A stretch of 64,000 nucleotides of DNA from Tetranychus cinnabarinus. Taxonomy: Eukaryota; Arthropoda; Arachnida; Trombidiformes; Tetranychidae. The notes below the pieces were generated by a model. It had not been told where the DNA came from. It was given only the letters and a program-made list of their open reading frames with translations, and made no database searches. Shown piece by piece: positions 49,739-63,698 of this stretch (position 1 is its first letter; each line of letters begins with the position of its first letter). The DNA is taken from positions 6,200,001 to 6,264,000 of the forward strand of contig WHVY01000001.1 in the NCBI GenBank assembly GCA_022266195.1. Direction: 5' to 3'. A program made the translations under genes and the position numbers.

Positions 49739-49754
49739 CTGTGTGTGTGTGTGT
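49739..49754. repeat. (GT)n microsatellite
   Basis: A perfect TG/GT run of about 16 nt. Confidence 0.8.
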
Positions 49755-51364
49755 TTAGAGTATAAAATATGTAATAGTTTTTAAAGATTTGCTTGTTGGC
49801 TTGCTCAAGCTTTTCTTGGTTAAACTCATCATTATCATTATCCTTTATAACAGCCATTCAACTTTTATCCAATGATAAACACAGAATGAACCGGATAACG
49901 GAAAAATGATTATTTTAGATTCCAGACTAGACTTGACTTAACCATCAACCATTAACATCAACATGTTGACAGAAACCATGACAGTACATAACCACTAGGC
50001 CCTGTGCATGTACACTTGCTCACTTATTTGCACACACGCACATAAGATGATGAACAAGGAAAGGGAATGATAGAGAGGAAAGAAGAGAAGAGATGAAAAA
50101 ATTGACTTTAATGGTAACCGGAACATCATTATCATCTCTCACTTTCAAACTGAAACTACATTAAAAGCTCAAACTTTCCTTTTACCCTTCAAGACTTTCT
50201 TGTTACTTGTCTTCACTGGAAACATTATTTTAATTGTCACACTTTACTGGTGAGTAAATATCGCCAGTTTAACCAAAAATAATGACCTCTTCTCCAAACT
50301 CGAACTGTACATTTGCATAATCATTACTTTACAAATGATCGAAAAACAAGGCAAAGGTTTTACTTTTTCTACTCATTTGTTCTTCTTTTCATTTTTGTCT
50401 TTCATACAGAATCTCAAGAAAATTATTCGCTTTTCTAATAATATCATAAACTTTATAATATCATTTTTGTTTCGATTGGTATGAAAATGTTTGCCAAAAG
50501 TTTCGAGATTTTCCTTGGCCATTCGAGAATGAGTTTTGAGTTTTCATGTTTGGAATCGATGTTGGATTTTTGGCTGGAAACTTGGAAATGTAAATATGAA
50601 AATACTTGACAAGGTTGGAAGGTGCATATTTGGCAAACCAAAAGGATTGTGTTCAAGTGCATTTTTATAATTCATGTGTTAAATGGATGATGAAAGTCTG
50701 AAAGCAATTTCAACTTGAAATGAAATATTCAATTGGAGCAAATGAATTTCATCATTTATTCAAAAAAAAGATGAAAACAAGAAACAGAACAAAGCTTTTT
50801 AGCCATCAAAATTCATTTGATGCACTTTTCTAGACTTGAATTGAATTTTAAAGAATTGCGAATTAATGATTGAAGAAACGAGGCAAAATTTATTTTTTCA
50901 ATCAACTTTTATTCATCAATATCATGAAAAGAAACAATTACAAGTTGACTTAACAATCAATTGAACAAACTGAAATTGAATTGAAATCTTTTCAAATCAA
51001 ATTCGGCAACTAACATAATCTGTGGAAATCAATTGTAATGAAAACATCAATAAAATGTGAAATGAAGTCGAGATGGGAATCTCATGAAATTGATTGATTG
51101 ACGATTTAATTTTGCAATTGAAAGACAGTTAAAGAGCGTTAAGTTGTTTCATGAAACTCTGAGAATCATTTCGTTATCTGAATAAAGGAAAAACTAATAA
51201 AATAAAGGAAGAAAAAAGAACCAGAAAATATCGGAAAAAAGGTCATTTTGTTCTCTTAATTTGTGTATTTTACTCGAGATAAAAATTGTTTCAGTTACTT
51301 GATTCTTTCCTGTTTCAACACAATCATCTTTGATCTCTTTACTTTCACTCTAACAGAGCAAGTA

Positions 51365-51389
51365 TCATCATCATCATCATCATCATCAC
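51365..51389. repeat. (ATC)n microsatellite
   Basis: About eight uninterrupted CAT units. It is one of many ATG/CAT tracts in the right half of the window; others lie near 35,776, 40,879, 55,829 and 62,626. Confidence 0.85.
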
Positions 51390-54300
51390 AGAATTATTTA
51401 TTCCTTCAACTTTAACCTGAACTTTCTCTTTATTCTGTCCCATTATTCAACTCTAAGTATAAAGAGATCGACAAAATTTGCTTTATTGTCCGTAAAACTG
51501 TTTGCTGTTATTTTTTCTTCTCCTTGTTTGCAGGGAAAAAAGTAAAAAAGTCAAAGAGAGTAAAAGAGATGAAAATGATGATAAAAGGCGAAAGAGAGAG
51601 AAGAGAGCAAGAGAAAAGCGATGCGGAAATGAGCCAGACTAAACAGAATAGAATTTAAATTGGATGATTTGGCTCATGAAGAAGAAGAATAAGCTGGGAG
51701 TGAAAAAAGGTTTAACCAGTTTCATCAAGAGTTTCAATCAGGTTGCCAACAATTTCCGACTCAATGAAACACAGGAACACCAAAAAGTGTACAAGAAAAC
51801 CAATGAATGAAATTTTATCAACTTTGATCAATCAGTTTCAGCTTGAAACAATGCTTTTACATGAGAAGAAAAGATGTCAACAGAAATGAATGTTTACGCA
51901 CAACAAGACAGTGACAGACAATATGATGGTGATAAAAGTAAACAAGCTTTGGTCAACATTTAATCATTCCGTTAAACATGGGAAAACATTGTTTATTGAT
52001 GGTCAAATAATTGATCAACTAAGTTGAGCAAAAAATGAAAAAAGAGAGAAAATTTCCAATTCCAAACTGGGAGTGAATTGGGATTGAACTGGGAGTGATT
52101 CCTTTGATTCGAGTTTTGTTGATTAAAATAATCCGAGTGTTGACTTGTTCACCTTTAAATGTTTAAAAGGTTTGCCAAAAGTGAAAAGTGAATAAAGGTT
52201 GAGCCTAGTTTAATATCCGTTATTGTTGTGTTTCAAGCGTGTCTGTTGATGATGAATTATCATCATGAAACCAACAGTAAATTCAATGGAAATGTTTCTC
52301 TTTAACTTCTCTTGAACTTTTTCCTCTGTCTTTTGCTTCTGTCGTTCCATCTCTGTCTAATTTTCTCCTCATTGGGAGGTAAAAATTGGTGAAATAAGGT
52401 TAATCGATTTTGTGTGTAATAATGTAAATTCAATTGTGTCTCAATGAGTGTTGAACTCACTTGTTGATGATTGTTTCCTGTGTGTTCTTGCCTTTCATGT
52501 TTTTTTCACTATTTTTACTAGCTTTTACCGTTATCTTTAAAACCTTATTATGTTGAGAGGCAAGAGAAGAAGAAGAAAAATCGACAGAAAAATATTACAT
52601 TAAAGCTAAAATGGTGAAGCTTATACAATAGACAAGGGAATGATTTGTTGTAACTGGTAAAGCCAACAATATCATGGAGTGAACACAGGCTTTACAATGT
52701 TCATTGAAGATGGAAAAAGGCGAAACAATATCGATATTCAAAGGTTAGTCAAACAGACTTGTGTAACTACACTTGAAACAGGAAAACAGGGTTCAATGTT
52801 ATTGCCACCATTCGAGTCGAGGTTAACATTTAACAAGAGTTTGCAGTTAATTTTGTGTGCGGTTAATTGATGAATATCTAGTTTAATGGTTAGCTTCACT
52901 GAGCCACCAACTTACACAGGAAAATGTAATCAATAACTATTGGTCTAGAAAAAGGTGAAATTAAATGATACTCGGAAAGTTGAAAGGAAATCAAGGTTTT
53001 TTTTTGTGTTCCATTTCATTTCGAGTTTTATTGGGGGAAAAAAGGTTCAGTTTGAGGGTAAAGAAATGGACAGGATGACTGAGCTTTTTCCTGGTGAGTC
53101 TGTAATTCTTGATTGGTAACAAGAATGAAAATAATGATCAAAAGTAAAACGTTGAATTGCTCAGGTTCACTGCTTATTTTGCTGTTTTTGTGGTTAATTT
53201 TTCAGTTTGTCCAAAATTTACAAACATTTAATCCAATTTATGTTTGAGATGCTAACCGACTCAAAGTTATTTGCATTATTGTCAACTTGAGAAACTTCCG
53301 AGTGATGAAACAAATGCAGACTTCATTCATCATTCCAGCTGCCTTTATCTCAGCATTAGTTCACCTTTGTTCATTGTCCAAAACCAATTTGTTTTTAATT
53401 AATTTGCATTATTATTGTGACAGGTAATTAAACTTTGATCAAGTTTCATTTCAAGTTTTACTCAATTTTCACCGTTTTTGTCAAAATCATCTCTCGATCT
53501 CTCAGATAGATTACACACTTAATCGATTAGAATCAATGCTTAATTGGATCAACAAGAACGATAACTCATTCATATTGAACAAGAAATTAATTTTAAAAAT
53601 CTGTGAACGGGAGAATATGTATTTTTTTGCATCCATTTCGATAAATGCATTTTGAGCTTCATCTGATTGATGGAAGATGATAAATAATTGAATAAGATTA
53701 TTCATTATGGTTTGATCCAAGTTAACTAGGAAGCAAATAAAGAGTTGAAGAAGCGCAGGTTGATAAAACAATTGATTGTCTTTGTTTTCCCTGTGCGCTT
53801 TACCATGTTATTTATGACAACGATTTTCAACTTGTAAGATTAAAAGAGCAAAGAGAGAAACTGATGAGAGAAGGCAGATGAAGATACAGATAAAGATGAA
53901 CAAGACATAAAGGTTAATCAAATGCTTGCAATTGTAGCGTAAAAACCAGAATCCAATAAAAATATCTAAACGTTTTTACCTCTAAGCCTTAAGATGCCTT
54001 TGGGAGTCAGTCTAATCAATAACAAGATTCAGCTTAGTAATAGCTTTTAATTTTATTTCACTTTTCTCTTTCCTTTTTGTTCTCCTTTTGTTTTTTCCAT
54101 TCATTTTCCCATTCCATTGCATTTGGTACAACAATTTGTTGACATCAAACTAATTGTTTCCCTTTTCATAATTACCATCTAATTTGTTTCCCTTCATAAT
54201 CAGTTCAATTTGTGTGTTCAACCCAACACAAAAAAAGTTATAAAAAAAGCAAGTTGAACAAATTGAATCGCATTGACAAGTCCAACACACAGAAACAAGG

Positions 54301-55523
54301 TTAAACCTAAATGGATGAAAAGTGTAACCTATTCTTGGCTTTATTTACCTTTTCTCATCTCGATATCTTCAATTTGTCGAGAGAGAAGAAGAAAACTTTC
54401 AAATCAAGTCAAGCAAAAAGGTAAACTCGAAGAGAGAGAGAAAGAAAATTACTGTGAAAAAATGAAAAGAAGCAAAAGTATTATAAAGCACAATTTGATA
54501 CAACTACAAATCTAAAGCAATATTCCAATAGATTGACTTTATTTCACCATTTTATTCTTACCTTTTTGCTTTCCTTCCCTTTTGACTCATCTTCCCTGTA
54601 ATAACCCTCAAGTATCAACATTTCATTCAATCTTTTACTCTTCTGTTAAATCTCTTTTTGCTTCTTCCCTTCAACTTGTGATTTTTCGTTGCAGCTTAAA
54701 ATCTTTAAGGTGAAATAAAAGGAAAGCGTAATCTCATATTTCCAATAAATGTGTCACAAATAATGTCAAGTCAAGTTTTGTCAACAAAATTATCAAAAAA
54801 TTGGTACAAATTTTCTGTAAACAAAAAAGTTGCAACTGAAAACAAACAGAAAGCGCAACGAGTCAACCTCGATGAGTCAAAATCCTTGCAATTTGCGATC
54901 TTTCATCACTTCATCATCTCAGTCTTTCATTCAAAAATTGCTCTTTTTCCATTTCCACATCTTCGACTCAAGACTCAAGACGGCAAAAATGCTCAACTCT
55001 GAGAGGTCATATTGAGATTAAGTAAAAAAACTCTTGCAAGGTCAACACTGAAACTTTTTCAATTAGAAGGAAGCAGAAATGGGCTGAATAAAGGTGAAAA
55101 AAGGCTGAAATCGAAAGACAATCAAAGCAAAAGAACAAGTTTCATCATGTTTGAGCAGAAAAAAATGTCAACTTTACCAACAACAGTAAACTTGCCAGGA
55201 CTTCAAAGTTGATGAGGAAATAAGAAAAAAATTGCTCTCGTAAAATGTGGTTGATTGAGTTTTTTGCACATCAAATGGGTTTTCACGGGTTTCATGGTTT
55301 GCACCAGTTTTTTTTCTTCATAAGTTTAATAGCTTTTAACAACTTATCATCCATTGTCAAACTGGGTCCATCGATATACAACATGCAGTGAACATCCAAT
55401 GGGCCAGCACAGCCTGTCTTGGGTTGTGTTGTTGGTTATTGCTGATGTACTTTACCATCATTATCGTTGTTCACTGTTTTCACCACTTTTTAGTGGTTAT
55501 TTCATTTTCATTTTTATTTTCAT

Positions 55524-55539
55524 TTCTCTCTCTCTCTCT
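55524..55539. repeat. (CT)n microsatellite
   Basis: An uninterrupted CT run. A similar run lies at 62,345-62,358. Confidence 0.8.
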
Positions 55540-56422
55540 TTGTAACTCCTTTCATCATTTTTTACTTGCTCAATGTTTGGTTTTGTTTGTTCCGTCACTA
55601 ACAAAGTTACTTATGAGCTTGTAAGTTGAAAGCAATAGGCAAGTCTTTTGGGTAAAGGTTAACATATTAACCTAGGAAACTGTAAATGATTGATTGTTCC
55701 TGGTTTAAAGGCTATCCACACATTGCCATTCATCAATTTTACCATCTTATCCATTTTGGTTTGTATTACTTTTTTTCTTCCCTTTTCTTCTTCTTTTTTA
55801 TTCTTTATTCTACCTTTTCTCACTTACTTTTATCATCATCATCATCATTATGAGAAACTTATTAAGTCGCAGTTATGGTGAAATTGTTCACTTGTTGTTA
55901 ATCATATCTTTAAATTAATTAATCACTTTTCAGCACCTTCTTCCTTCTGCCATGCCAGACTCCATTTTTCATCGTCATTAATTGTATCAACAATATATTC
56001 TCAAGTGTTCAACTTTCAAGCTTCAACTCAATCGATGATAAACAATTGAAATAAGGGTTAAAAGAAGAAAAGTCAATGTTGAAAGCAAATATTTTGGTTG
56101 GAAAGCGCAAAGAGTAAAGTCTGAAAATGTTCGAAAATAAGAAAATACTGAAATTGAATGCAATTTCATTCCACGAGTCGACCTCAAAAGACATTTGAAG
56201 GTCATTTTCGGAATTTAAAAACTTTCTAGTAGTTAGCAAAAGTCCTGTTCTGGACTTCCAACTCCCCCGTACTGGGACAACTCGTGGTTCTAGAACAAAT
56301 TTCAACATCCTCATTCAGAGGGGGCTTTTTTGATAAACGAACAAGTTTTTTTATAAGAAATCTTTTTTAATGAAAATAACTGAAATTGGATGAAATTTTA
56401 CAAATGGATACATGTAATGAAA

Positions 56423-56690
56423 TTAAATTAGCAAATTATTTTCAAAAATGTTATTTCGGTAAAGAATTACCAAGTCGCAATGTGCACCAGCATCTTTAAT
56501 GACATTGAAATTAGAGGTTATCACCAATAACTTCTCTCCATTCTTTACACATTTTCGGGTTTCTTTCACCACAGCTGAAGGCGTACAATAAATTGACAAA
56601 CGAGGATCGCCAGGTGCAGCACCATAGATTTTTGACATTTTCAAATCTTTGCATGCACAAAATTTCCTCAATAAGGAAAACTTTGAAATA
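56423..56690 (-). CDS. Candidate coding exon, unknown family
   Basis: The frame encodes a well-mixed, cysteine-containing sequence (MSKIYGAAPGDPRLSIYC, then PSAVVKETRKCVKNGEKLLV, then NFNVIKDAGAHCDL). It looks far more protein-like than neighbouring frames. A donor-like GACTTG|GTAATT near 56,470 could splice to an acceptor ending CCAATTTCAG near 56,370, with an open tail that ends KKAPSE and a stop. The start is uncertain: 56,671 and 56,638 are both ATG codons. It is close to transposon-like sequence on its right, so it may be a captured or decayed fragment. I do not recognise the protein. Confidence 0.38.
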
Positions 56691-56838
56691 CTTGCAATGG
56701 TAGTTTCACTCTAATCAAAAAATTTGCATAAAAGAGCCAATACACATTCAAAGTTAAGGGCATCATTGTAAATATTTGATGGATTGAGCTTTTTCAGTAG
56801 GGAAGGTGTAGTAATAGGGACAACAGTTGGATTAGGGA

Positions 56839-57360
56839 TAGAGGTGTTCCGATATATCAATATACTCGATAAAAATCGATATTTAGGCCTCGATATATTT
56901 TTGATATTTCGTATGATTTATCGAAAAATATTCGAAAAAAAATCGTTGCAGTTTCCGGTCATTTCTCAGGTCAAAAAGTTTGATGTATGGTTATTTACAT
57001 TTTTTGTTACATTTATTTCAATTGTTGAAGGAGTTGATTTGATACATCTAACGCACTACTTAGCCTGTTCAATCATATTGTTACACACCGTATAAAAATA
57101 AAGACTTCACAAGTGAATAAGTAAACAGGTTTTATTTTAAAAAAAGGGTAATCGTTGAGACACCAGTCATCACTGACTCAAAATAATATACAAAGAGGAA
57201 AACAGGAGGAGTGAGTCCTCGTTCAGGGTAAATTAGTCCTCGTTGAGTACAATATAAAAAACTAATCTAAAAAACATAACTTATCTCCTATTTCACTCAA
57301 GTTGCGTCATTTATGTACAATAGACTATTATTTTATCGATAATTATCGGTATATGAATAT
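56839..57360. mobile_element. Possible hAT-like transposon remnant
   Basis: The left end reads TAGAGGTGTTCCGATATATC, followed by clusters of TCGATA/TATCGA words, and TATCGATAATTATCGGTATA lies at the right. Termini of this style (a T/CAGxGGTG start, then CGATATATCGATA) are common in hAT-family elements. I do not find the matching inverted right end or a target-site duplication, so the call is weak. Between them lie two copies of AGTCCTCGTT (57,213 and 57,234). Confidence 0.3.
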
Positions 57361-59816
57361 GTTCAGATTGTTCGATGTTTGTTAAATGTTCCTTACTCAT
57401 ACCGTTCGAAAGATAAACGAATTTCTCTCAAAATAAATTGTTTAACCGAACGGTATTAGACAATCATATCCTTCAGGCACCAGGGGTTAATAAACAACAA
57501 ACAATCTGAAAGTTTGCATTTCAGTAATGAACTAAAATCGTCATTTAGAGTTTAAATAATAGAGTGAAGATGAATGACCTTGAGAGTGCAAACTTAAGGT
57601 TCTTCAATCCGAGCAAGCTTATGATTCAAATCTATGATCTGTAGCACCGTTCGTGAGTTATGCATGCAAACAGGCGTACAGGATAAAAAACGGGCTGTAG
57701 TTTGAATTTTTGATGTTTTCTCACGAAAAGATTATGATAGTTCTGCAATTCTGTTCATGGATAACATAAATTATCAAATTAAATTAAGTTTTTTCTTCCG
57801 TTGGTCCAATGATTAATCTTCTAGGCTGTGTTTCAAGGATGACTTTTCAGAGTCGTCACAGAATCATTTGACACTTTCACTAAACACTTTTTTATAACAA
57901 AAATCACATATTTTACTTGCTTGAATAATGCTTAATTTTACTCGATAAAAATTGCTAATTTGAAATTTCGAACTATTACAGAAACGTTTTCATTCAGGGC
58001 TGAAATAATTTTTTCAAATTTTCTTTTTCTGTAAATTTCAGCACTTTGATTAGAAAAATATTTTGATTGAAATTTTGGATTCTTTCAGAACTTGACTGCA
58101 TCAATGTGTGTGTTTGCATGGACAGTCATCAACGATTTTTTTCTTTTTTATTTGTTCAGATCAGTATCCATGGAAAAAGAAAAGTATATTGATGACGAGT
58201 GTTAGAACCATTAGTTTCAACTATTGATCATGATTAGATGAATTTCCATGTGAGATTATTTTTCTTGTTAATATTATTTTACTTTTTTCTTCATTATACT
58301 TTTGTTCACAATTTTGGTTCGCTTTACTTCCAATATTAATAGCAACTATTTTTGTTTGTTTCACTTGTTATCAAAATATATAAATAGACACCATTTAATC
58401 ATTTAAAAGGCTCTTCATTTAACCTGCAATATTCAGAGAAATGATAACATGAAACATTCTCACCGTTATCAAGGGATTTAAGATTTAATAAACTTGGCGT
58501 TAATGATAATATAATAAGAATTTAATCTAAAATCGTAATAAGCAACTTTAATGATACTTTGAAAGGTTTCAAGATTCAAGGGAAAAGATGAAAATGGAAA
58601 AGAGGAAAACTTTCTTTTTCTCTCAATTTTTCTCAGCTTTACCATGGTTTATTGTTTAAAAATTTTTACAACAGAATTTGATTCTGTTGCAAGAGAAGAA
58701 GAAAAAATGTGAAAACAATTTTCAATTGACTCTTTACTTGAACATCTTTTTGTGCCAAAAATGAATTTCAACTGATCAATCATTTCATGTGATATTTTTT
58801 CCCAAGTAAACATTGTAAACATGATTAATGCTTTTAATGAAATTCTTTATTCACTGACCTGTAATGTAGATGTTGGATGGAGATCTCGGCATGAGGTGCA
58901 ACAGAATTAATATGATTGAAGAATGGAAAGAAAGAGAGAGAGAAAGGAATCAAGTATCATGGAGAGTAAATCAGATTGAGGTTTATTGTTTTTCATTGTG
59001 GCCAGAGTTTGCATGGTTTGTAGTGTGCAAATGAAAAGGAAATGAAATAAGTGAAATGCAATTGGTATGCAAGCAATGGGAATGAAGATGAGAGAGAAAA
59101 GTTTATCATCAATTATATCCTGTAAAAGGGAATTAATTTGTTCTGTTTTTACTTGCAGTTACTTCTATAATGTTACTCAAAGTATATCGATATTGCCTGT
59201 TAGCAGGTCATCATTTCATTTGCTTTTTTCTTCGTCTTTTCACTGTTCATTCACAGCATTTATTTTCATCCGAAATTCAAGTCCAACGAGTACAACAACA
59301 AAATTGGTCAACAATTTTATCCAAACTTCGACGAAAAATCTGAAATGAATTCATCGTTTCTCAATATGGAATGACAATATTCGTTGCATTTACGAAAAAA
59401 TTATTTTCTTTTTTGTTTTTTTCATTCTCTTTATCTAAACATATTTGCCTCTCAGATAGCAAATGTTTAAGTTTATTATTGCATATTAAATTGCTTCCCA
59501 TAATCAGTCTAGTCAGTATGCAAATTTAGTCTAGACATTTAAAGTGCAAGTTTCAAATGCATTCAAATATTTACCATTGACCAAATGAAACATAAATAAT
59601 ACTTTTCAAGAAGAAGATTAAACGATGAGAAGAAAAAAGTTTCGATTAAAGTGATTCATTGTTTAAAAACATTTTGCTCGTCAAACTGTTAGTCTGTACA
59701 GTTGATCGTGGTTAAGAAGTTCAAGCCCATGTACCATTTCAATTACCTTTATTTAGTCTCATCTCTTCATATATTCACTCCCTGTCCATTATAAAAAAAA
59801 GACAACTTTCTTTCCC

Positions 59817-59837
59817 TTCTTCTTCTTCTTCTTCTTC
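59817..59837. repeat. (TTC)n microsatellite
   Basis: About seven CTT units. Confidence 0.85.
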
Positions 59838-59941
59838 CTTTCCTCATTCAATTCATTCTGGTAATTCATTTAAAAGTTACCTTTTTCTCATACAATCTTT
59901 ATAAATTTAATCTTACATTTCAAGTTGTTCATTCACCAAAA

Positions 59942-59987
59942 CCATCATCATCACCATCACCATCATCATTATCATCATCATCATCAT
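59942..59987. repeat. (CAT)n/(CAC)n compound microsatellite
   Basis: A run of CAT and CAC units with one TTAT interruption. It produces a spurious poly-His frame. Confidence 0.85.
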
Positions 59988-61500
59988 TTTTCCACTCTTT
60001 TTCTTCTTCTCCTTCAATTGAAAGCAATATTCTTTCAGCATATTATTCAACATTTTGCCTTCTCTTCATCAGTTTATCACCTTTTCCCACTTTGCTTGTT
60101 CAGCCTTTACATTGTTAATAACAAATAATATCATTAAAAGCTTGTTTAGATGAATTAGATAAGTGCTGAGCTAAAAAAAGACGCATTCCATTCATTCACA
60201 GCTTTTACCAAATTAAATGTAAAAATCATAAAATTTACTCCAAGAGCAACTTTATATATTTTATTTGTTTCTTTTTTTTCAACTTTTTTTCTTCTTCCAT
60301 CTTCTCCGTCTTTACCATCATTTTATTATCATCTTGTAGTTACTTCAAGATGGATAACTTGTGTTTCAGACGAAACTCTTTTCTTCTCATCTCTCAACTC
60401 GAACACAAAAAAGAGACAAAAATGCCTTCTAAATGGTTTAATGTTGCTCATGTAAAGTATTTACTGTTATTTACTTTTTATGCTTTCACCATTTATTGTT
60501 ATTCAATTTTTATTCAAACATAATACTAAAGATGTAACCCTTTCCACTCAATGGATAATCTCACTTGTAATTTATAATTAGAACAAGATTTACTGAAGAA
60601 ATAAATTTCACCAAAATAATCAAATTTGTTTAACCACTTTTGCACTTGACATAAATATCAACTTGACTTGCCATGAACATAATGAAATTAGAAGAAGTGA
60701 AAACTTGGAACTTTTCTTTCGCTCCAACAAAAATTTCATTTGCAACTTTAAATTTCCATCATTTTCGATGAGATCATTTTCACTCGAATTTCCGTTCATG
60801 GCGACAAAGATTCAATGTTTTCAACATTCTTTCAAAATTCAAAGTTGAAAGTTTTTAAGATTGAATGTTGTTCGAAGAAGGATTGATTGATTTCAAAATT
60901 TGATTTCATTTTTCATTTCAAAACATTGCCTCGAGTTATGTGCTTTCATGACAAAAGTTATCCTTTTCAAGACTCATTCATGTTCAATCAAAGTTTTGAT
61001 TCAATTTTCACTCGATGGATAAGTTCAATTGTGTCAAATGTGCAATCGAAATCAACTTTTCGATTTTTGCTCAAAGTTTCAACTGATCGCAAACAAATGC
61101 AACCAATCCGATTCTCAGTTTATTCAACTTTCAATTCAATGTAAACCTTGAAATGTTTACCTTTTCCGATTTTCGCATTCAATAAGAATCTAAAATTTGG
61201 TCAATTTGTAAGATGATTTGAAAGAGAAAAGGCGAAAAGAGAGAGAAAAAACGAAACAAAAGCATTCTCAAAATGGTAATCAACTTGACTCAGCCTCACC
61301 CAAGTTTACCTTTGAATGGATAAAGGATCAAGATGATAACAAGCATCATTTAAAATCAACTTCCCATGACTTTAGTAATTTGATGCAAGTTGAACTTTTG
61401 TTTTCTTTCCTTTCCTCATCTGTTAGCCTTTCCAAAGGCCATTCCAGTTTGTGCTTAGTTAACTTCTCGGTTGTTGGTTGTGGTCAAATATCAGCTCTGA

Positions 61501-61532
61501 TAGGTTAGGTAAGGTTAGGTAAGATTAACCTA
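61501..61532. repeat. TTAGG-like short array
   Basis: TAGGTTAGGTAAGGTTAGGT followed by AAGATTAACCTAA. These are four imperfect units of the arthropod telomere-type motif TTAGG, with an inverted unit at the end. Confidence 0.55.
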
Positions 61533-63698
61533 ATACGGTTGAAAATTGAATAACAATCGTTAAACATGTAATTTGTGAACACAATTGCACAGTCGTTTTT
61601 TTATGGTTTCAGAGTTACTCTTGCAACTACAACTGAACAAGCTTTTTTTTACATTCTCCTTTTTGTGAGTTTCTACCTTTTGTGTTCACCAATCAATTGC
61701 ACAAAATGGTTTACCCTTTAACATCTGCAAGTGAATCCCAACTCGAGCAATTATATGTGAAAAGTGAGAAAAACAAAGAACCAAAGAGAAGAAAAAAGGA
61801 AAAAAGAAAAGTCGATTTATAAGTTTCAATTTCAATTGAATGTTAAAGAGTTGATCAACTTGTACAAGTTCATTACACTTGTTTTACTCTCATTATACAC
61901 TAAACAAGATTAAACAATTGGATTATTTATCTGATTCAATTGAATGGAATCAACGAAAAAGCATTTAAGTCGATTAGCGACGAATTAATGATTTTCTTTT
62001 TTTTCACCTTTCAACTTTTTCCACGATTAGCTCAATTCATTGGTAATGAAGTTGTCTGGTAACAAATGAAAAACAGTAAAAAAAGAGGGAAAAGTTGAAC
62101 AACAATGAAAGTGTCAAAAATTATCACAAATTTTAAGGTGAACATGAGATGAGAAATGCCATTAAAAAGGAAGATGAAGATGATGAACACGATGAAGATA
62201 AAGATGAAGAGAAGAGAAGAAATGACAATAGAACAATACACTTTTCAGCTCACTAATTCACAAGTTTAATCTTCTTTTAACTTCTTCTTCTCAATCATCT
62301 TCATCATCATTTTACCTTTTGTTTGCTTCTCACGATACCCTTTGTCTCTCTCTCTCTCCTCATCTTCACTTTCACCTTCCATCATCTTCTAGTAAAATCT
62401 TGATTCACCATTCAATTTCAGCATCCTTCTCCTTCTTCCTTACTCACTCTTCATCTCTTCTCATCTTTACCATCTCTTGTATCATGTAAGCGTAGGAGGT
62501 CAACCTCCGTTCAATTTACTCGGAAAAACTTTACAACTCACGTCTCAACATCTTCTTTTTTTTGTGTTTTGTTTTTTCTCTTCATATTAACACAGAAGGA
62601 AAAGAAGAAGAAGATGGAGAAAAGAAATGATGATGATGATGATTAAAAGGAAATCTCGCGTAGGTAACCGGTTCCTTCGAGTTTACCTACTTAACAATAC
62701 ATCTTTGGTTCTATTGACTTTTCTCCACATTCAACATTCTTACACATTTTACCATCTTCATCTCTTCAACTCTTCTTCCTTTCCTCTTCAACTGGCTCAC
62801 TCTAACACACGCATATTAAATCTTGTTTCATCTCTTCATGATCCCGTCAATATTATACAAGGCCGATTACATGAAATTGAAGAGAAATTCAGTCTTTCCT
62901 TTTTTTCTAAACTTCAACTTTTCTCCTTCTCACTCTCTCACTCTCTCTACCCTAGACTTCACCATCATCCTTGTCTTCCTCTTTTACTCACCAAACCCTC
63001 TCTTACATCTTCCTCAACTCTTACATTTCTCATTGGTTATCGTTCTCACTCACTCTCTCACTTAGTCTCTCCTGGTTGGTAAAGTTTTTTTTTCCAGAAA
63101 CAGACATTTTCACAAGTAAATCCAGTTTCCATTCATGTTGTAAAGTGTCTCGAGTAGCCAACGAAGGAAACGTTCATCGTTCCCTTGCAACCACACCAGT
63201 TGGGTTACTCGATGCCAGTTGAAACACTTTCATTGTGCAAGACTGTCAACCTTTACTTATCAATGTTATCTTATCAAAGGAAAAATGTTTTTTTCTTCTT
63301 TTTCGTTTCCTTTTCCTTCTTGAGCACTTTTCACATCTCACTCTTGTTTCTTATTCATCATATGCAAGTTTACTAGTTGCCGTCAATGAAACCCAAAGGT
63401 TAACTCAACACACGGATTTAACAAGGTTAACAACGAGACCGATCAACGTCAACACGACTCATTGAAGACTCAACAAGCATTGAACACCAAACACAACCCA
63501 TTTCACAGTTAACAGAGTGAAACAAATCTCATCTTGAATCACACTTTTCACCTCCTCTCCTTGTCTGCCTCACCCACACATGAAGCAGCACACAAACACA
63601 CACTCTTCACCTCCTACTTTGACACTTTACTTTTTCATCTCACGTCTTCATCATCAAATGATCATTAAGTGAGACTAAAAGTGAACAACAACAAAAAA

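Larger units (their letters stand above)
26600..63650. other. 37-kb gene-poor region, low-complexity rich
   Basis: I found no multi-exon gene with family support here. Most open frames are short, Phe/Ser/Ile/His-rich shadows of poly-T, TTC and CAT tracts. The sequence is unusually full of TTCAAC/GTTGAA words, AAAAGG, and ATG/CAT triplet runs. The two coding-looking patches (39,272-39,634 and 56,423-56,690) are listed separately. It may be an intron or 5' regulatory territory of the gene that begins at 63,699. Confidence 0.5.

Noticed and set aside
59925..60128. Frame with a poly-His run
   Set aside because: It comes from the CAT/CAC microsatellite; the rest is Phe/Ser-rich without splice or family support.
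62627..63082. 151-codon + frame
   Set aside because: Ser/Leu/His-rich translation of pyrimidine tracts; two other frames are open over the same bases. More likely 5' UTR or promoter of the gene starting at 63,699.
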